A stretch of 8,059 bases of DNA from Flavobacteriaceae bacterium. GTDB lineage: Bacteria > Bacteroidota > Bacteroidia > Flavobacteriales > Flavobacteriaceae. Below the pieces are notes generated by a model. It was not told the DNA's origin. It searched no databases and saw only the letters and a program-made list of their open reading frames with translations. This document shows positions 4,751-8,059 of the stretch, piece by piece; the stretch's first letter is position 1; every line of letters starts with the position of its first letter. Made by a program: the position numbers and the translations under genes. The DNA is taken from positions 1 through 8,059 of the forward strand of contig NZQO01000115.1 in assembly GCA_002693605.1 (NCBI GenBank), given 5' to 3'.

Positions 4751-7612
4751 CTATTTTGGCAAGGTAACGGTAAAAGTAGACCCCACGTTGAGCTGGCTTG
4801 TAAAAGACAAGGTACCATCCATTAATTCGACATATTTTTTTACAATGTGCAGCCCCAGTCCCGTACCCTGAATATTGGTTGCGTTCTGTGCCCTAAAGAA
4901 ACGTTCAAAAAGTTTTGCCTGCTCGTTCTTCGGAATACCTATGCCCGTATCTGTCACCGCAATGCTAAGTGTATTGCCGTGCTCGGCGATTGTAACATTA
5001 ATAGTTTCGTGCTCCTGCGAATATTTTATGGCGTTTGAAACCAGATTCTGGATAATATGGCGCAGCAGCTTTTCATCGACGAACGCGTAAATAGCTATTT
5101 TTTCCGAAGTTAACCGAAGTTTCTGCCCTTCCTTTTTATTGTTCTCGAACTCCTCCAACAAGTCTCTGCAATGGGCCACTACGTCGAGATGCTGCGAATG
5201 GAAGCTGATTTTTCCCTCCTCCAGTTTTCCCAAAGAAAGGAAATCATTTAAAATGGACACTAGGTTGCGCACATTTGTTTTAATGCGCGCCGCGTAATTA
5301 ACGCGTTTTTCCTCATTACCCGGCTTATTTAGTTTTTCAATGAGCGTGGCCGAAGACAATATGGTGCTAAGCGGTGTCCTGAACTCGTGCGAGGCCATAG
5401 AGAGGAAGCGCGACTTAAGCTCATTAAGTTCCTTCTCCTTGGCAAGCGCGTTGAGCATCTCCCTTTCGGTATTTTTCCGTTCTGTGATGTTCGAGTAGAC
5501 AAACAGTGCCTGGGTAGCCTTCTTCAGGTCATTGTAAAGCGGGATTGAATTTAGCGTATAGGTTATACCGTTCATTTCAATTTCTTCGGAAAGATGGTTG
5601 CCGGCTAGGGTCGCCCGTACATTTTTCTTAATGCGTTCCAGGCGGTCTGGGGCAAACTGAGTAATCGAATCGACCGATTGACTTTCAATTTTTTCCTTCT
5701 GAAGTCCAAATCTTCTTAAATCTTCCCCGTGCAGGGAAATCACCTTGTAATCTTGGTCGATCACGGCAATCATTCCATTGGGAAAATGCTGCGCGATGGC
5801 CAGGTACAATGCTTGGCTCGTCAAGGCCTTGAGTTCGGCCAATTTTGTCTCTTCAATCTGAATTTCCAATTGGCTATTAACCTGCATCAGCTTATCGATA
5901 CTCTCGCTAAGCTCGTTCGTGCGATCCCGCACCTTGTCCTCTAGCTTATCTGCATAGCTTTTTAGTTCCTGTTGGTTGTTTTGCAGTTGCGCATTGGTTT
6001 CATGCTGCTCGAGGGCAATGGCCATGAGCTTGCTGGCATCTACGATTATCTTCAACTCATGGGGAGAAGGTTTCTTTGGCTTTTCATGGTAAACCGCGAA
6101 GGTGCCCAGTACGTGTTTCGTAGACGATAAAATGGGAAGCGACCAACAGGCACGAAGGTTGTTTGCCAAAGCAAGGTCTTTATGATCCCTCCACAAATCG
6201 CTATGTTCAATATCTGACACGATAACCTCTTCCTTCAAAAACGCGGCAGTGCCACATGAGCCTACCGTTTTGCCAATGGCAATACCTTCAATTCTGTCTG
6301 TAAATGTCTTTGGTATCTTGGGTGCCGACAGCTTGTGCAAAGTATTCTTGGTTCTATCGAGAGCTAGTAGAGAAACCATCGCCTGGGGCATTTGGTTTTC
6401 AACGGTGGCCACCATATGGTTGGCAATTTTATTGAGTGCTTGGTGTTTTGCAATCATCTCGAGTGCTCTACTGGATTGTTCCTTTAGAAACTCATCTTTT
6501 TTACGGGAGGTAATATCATTTTGTACGCCAATGAAGTGCGTGACCGTTCCCGTACCATTTTTAATTGGAGTTATGGTAAGTTGATTCCAGAATAGCGATC
6601 CGTCTTTTTTGTAATTTCGCAATTCGACCTCGCAAGGCGCACCTTTATCTATGGCTCTTCGCAAAACTTCAATCTCCTTTTGCTGACGGTCGTTTTTTTG
6701 AAGGAACCTACAGTTTGCCCCAGAGACTTCCTCCTTGGTATAGCCCGTCATTTTTTCGAATGCCTCGTTTGCATAGATAATGGGCATGTCCTTCTGCAGC
6801 GCATCGACTATTACGATGGCATTGACGGCCGACTCAAGCGCCCTATCTTTCAAAAAGAGGTTTTTTTCGGCCTCCATATAATCTGATGTATCGCGAACCA
6901 CCACGAGAAATTCACCATCGCCTTTAGGCACGATCCTAGACTCATAGAATTTTACAGCGCCGTTGCGCTCATAGGAATATTGCAACAACTCACTCTGTTG
7001 GGTTCTAGCTACCGTATCGAAGGTGTGCTTAACTTTGGGCAACAAATCTGGGGGGATGTCATTGTAAATGCTCTTACCAACCAATTGTTCCTGCATGACC
7101 CGCAGAATTTCGAGGTTAGAAGAATGGACATCGATATATATTCGTTCTTTGCTCACCACGAAAATGAGATCTGGTAAGGCTCGCAAAATGGCGCTGTTTT
7201 TTTCGAGACTTTGCTTTAACTTAAGCTCAGTGTCCGTCCTCTTGGAAATATCCATGACGTAGGCGACCACCATGTGCCGGTTTTCTATGAACGAGGGACT
7301 TAAACTGATTTCAAGCGGGAATTTTGAGCCATCTTTTTTTAATCCCCAGAGGTCGAGGTTACTACCCATAGTGCGCACCTCCGCATTCTTTGCGAAATAT
7401 CTACGATGGGTCGCGTGTATATTTCGAAGCTGTTGGGGAATAAGCACTTCAATTTTCCTACCGTTGAGTTCATCCTTTTCGTAACCGAACATGGCGGTAA
7501 GCGACGTGTTCGTCTTAACGATAGCCCCTTCTTGGTCCGCAACCAGGATTCCCTCGACCGAGGCTTCAAAAATGCCCCTGAAAAAAGTTTCTTCTTCTAT
7601 AATCCGTTCCAT
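4751..7612 (-). CDS. LOV-containing multi-sensor histidine kinase (PAS-PAS-LOV-GAF-PAS-HisKA-HATPase)
   Basis: A 953-residue sensor kinase without signal peptide or membrane helices, so probably cytoplasmic. Approximate order: PAS (9-124), PAS (137-247), LOV-type PAS (255-370), GAF (395-535, with GSCGTAA and RACWSLPI), coiled coil (538-598, with LEDKVRDRTNEL), PAS (600-710), HisKA, HATPase_c. The LOV domain carries ANCRFLQ with photoactive Cys301, plus Arg302, Arg318, Asn333, Asn343 and Gln364, the flavin-binding set of phototropins and YtvA. The HisKA H-box is SHEFRTPLS with phospho-acceptor His742. The ATPase has the N-box NLVSNAIKYS (Asn856, Asn860), G1 DTGIGIP (888-894), F-box FERFF and G2 GTGLGL. 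There is no receiver domain, so phosphate should pass to the REC-CRP protein 6 bp downstream. I chose ATG at 7612; an in-frame TTG one codon earlier (7615) would add one residue. Blue-light or flavin-redox sensing is predicted; ligands of the other PAS and GAF domains are unknown. Confidence 0.95.
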   Translation of the reverse strand: MERIIEEETFFRGIFEASVEGILVADQEGAIVKTNTSLTAMFGYEKDELNGRKIEVLIPQQLRNIHATHRRYFAKNAEVRTMGSNLDLWGLKKDGSKFPLEISLSPSFIENRHMVVAYVMDISKRTDTELKLKQSLEKNSAILRALPDLIFVVSKERIYIDVHSSNLEILRVMQEQLVGKSIYNDIPPDLLPKVKHTFDTVARTQQSELLQYSYERNGAVKFYESRIVPKGDGEFLVVVRDTSDYMEAEKNLFLKDRALESAVNAIVIVDALQKDMPIIYANEAFEKMTGYTKEEVSGANCRFLQKNDRQQKEIEVLRRAIDKGAPCEVELRNYKKDGSLFWNQLTITPIKNGTGTVTHFIGVQNDITSRKKDEFLKEQSSRALEMIAKHQALNKIANHMVATVENQMPQAMVSLLALDRTKNTLHKLSAPKIPKTFTDRIEGIAIGKTVGSCGTAAFLKEEVIVSDIEHSDLWRDHKDLALANNLRACWSLPILSSTKHVLGTFAVYHEKPKKPSPHELKIIVDASKLMAIALEQHETNAQLQNNQQELKSYADKLEDKVRDRTNELSESIDKLMQVNSQLEIQIEETKLAELKALTSQALYLAIAQHFPNGMIAVIDQDYKVISLHGEDLRRFGLQKEKIESQSVDSITQFAPDRLERIKKNVRATLAGNHLSEEIEMNGITYTLNSIPLYNDLKKATQALFVYSNITERKNTEREMLNALAKEKELNELKSRFLSMASHEFRTPLSTILSSATLIEKLNKPGNEEKRVNYAARIKTNVRNLVSILNDFLSLGKLEEGKISFHSQHLDVVAHCRDLLEEFENNKKEGQKLRLTSEKIAIYAFVDEKLLRHIIQNLVSNAIKYSQEHETINVTIAEHGNTLSIAVTDTGIGIPKNEQAKLFERFFRAQNATNIQGTGLGLHIVKKYVELMDGTLSFTSQLNVGSTFTVTLPK

Positions 7613-7665
7613 CAAAAAAATAATTGAATGCTAGTTCCCATTCAGAAAATTAAGATTGTAGTGCT

Positions 7666-8059
7666 TTATTTGTATACTTTTTCCAGGTGAATGAAATAGT
7701 GGATGGTTATTTCATTTTTCGCCTTATACAAACCCAGGATTATCTTGGGTGGCTGTATGCCGAAGTCTGTCATCAGCATCGGTTTTGAGCCACTAATTGT
7801 CATTTCTTCCAGGGTGGTGCTTATAGCCACCGGAGTCGCAATTTGTTTGGTAACACCCGCAATAGTCATATTCCCGATTAAAATCGCATTATATGCATCA
7901 ACAATCTCGGCACTTACAAAGGCGTAGGATATTACAGGATATTCCTTTTGATTCAATGCCTCTGCCATTGCCTTGGTCATAGTATTGTCACCCGTACGTA
8001 ACGCTTTAACAGGAAAGCTAAAGTTGAAATCGGTAATTTCGGTTACCTTACCATCTACA
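7666..8059 (-). CDS. YceI-family lipocalin-like protein, 5' end outside the window
   Basis: The frame is open through the right edge, so 130 C-terminal residues of a protein usually about 190-220 aa long are visible. The ATG at 7980 is internal: the codons upstream of it continue the fold (FNFSFPVKALRTGDNTMTKA, matching the YceI pattern in which FxxPVxSL is followed by a short helix). Other family marks are LNQKEYPVISYAF, NMTIAGVTKQ, GSKPMLMTDFGIQPP, and the closing strand EITIHYFIHL. YceI proteins are periplasmic or secreted beta-barrels that bind polyisoprenoid or similar lipids; export cannot be checked because the N-terminus is missing. The stop lies 53 bp upstream of the LOV kinase start on the same strand, with no recognisable promoter between, so co-transcription with the two-component genes is possible but unproven. 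Confidence 0.9.
   Translation of the reverse strand, partial: VDGKVTEITDFNFSFPVKALRTGDNTMTKAMAEALNQKEYPVISYAFVSAEIVDAYNAILIGNMTIAGVTKQIATPVAISTTLEEMTISGSKPMLMTDFGIQPPKIILGLYKAKNEITIHYFIHLEKVYK

Noticed and set aside
6249..6584. Open frame of 111 codons on the + strand opposite the kinase LOV/GAF region
   Set aside because: Shadow frame inside a clear conserved gene; its apparent hydrophobic stretches come from the complementary codons.
7238..7588. First PAS domain of the kinase resembling the FixL heme PAS (His66 aligns with the heme-ligand His200)
   Set aside because: The ungapped alignment keeps the His, but the FixL oxygen-sensing Arg220 position is Leu86 and Arg206 is Tyr. The same H-xx-HRRYF...MG...KKDGSKFP pattern occurs in many non-heme PAS domains, so heme binding is not supported.

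Overview
The window looks like chromosomal DNA of a Bacteroidota bacterium, most likely a (marine) flavobacterium. This is inferred from the AT-leaning sequence, short A/T-rich gene leaders without clear Shine-Dalgarno boxes, and the kinds of proteins encoded. No species can be named. There are seven protein genes, two of them cut by the window edges. I see no RNA genes, mobile elements, CRISPR arrays or long repeats.

Left half, + strand (1-3513): four closely spaced genes, probably one transcription unit. They are the end of a SpoIIAA-like (STAS/CRAL-TRIO-type) protein, a classical short-chain dehydrogenase, a secreted outer-membrane beta-barrel resembling phospholipase A1 (OMPLA/PldA), and a two-TM, two-HKD-motif cardiolipin synthase. 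The last two point to turnover or remodelling of envelope phospholipids. The gaps (12, 37 and 33 bp) hold no convincing promoter or terminator.

Right half, - strand (3671-8059, transcribed right to left): a YceI-family lipocalin-like protein (N-terminus beyond the right edge), a soluble 953-residue multi-sensor histidine kinase, and, 6 bp after it, a response regulator whose receiver domain is fused to a complete CRP/FNR-type transcription factor. A 157-bp intergenic gap separates the two convergent blocks.

The most notable observation is that the third PAS domain of the kinase is a LOV (light-oxygen-voltage) flavin photoreceptor domain. It has the NCRFLQ motif with the photoactive cysteine (Cys301), and the flavin-contacting Arg, Asn, Asn and Gln residues are all in place. 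The kinase is therefore predicted to respond to blue light, or to redox state through the flavin. The adjacent REC-CRP protein, whose cyclic-nucleotide pocket lacks the usual cAMP-binding residues, would turn phosphorylation directly into CRP-like promoter binding. I infer a blue-light-to-transcription two-component system; its targets are unknown. The neighbouring YceI gene and the convergent lipid genes are candidates by proximity only.
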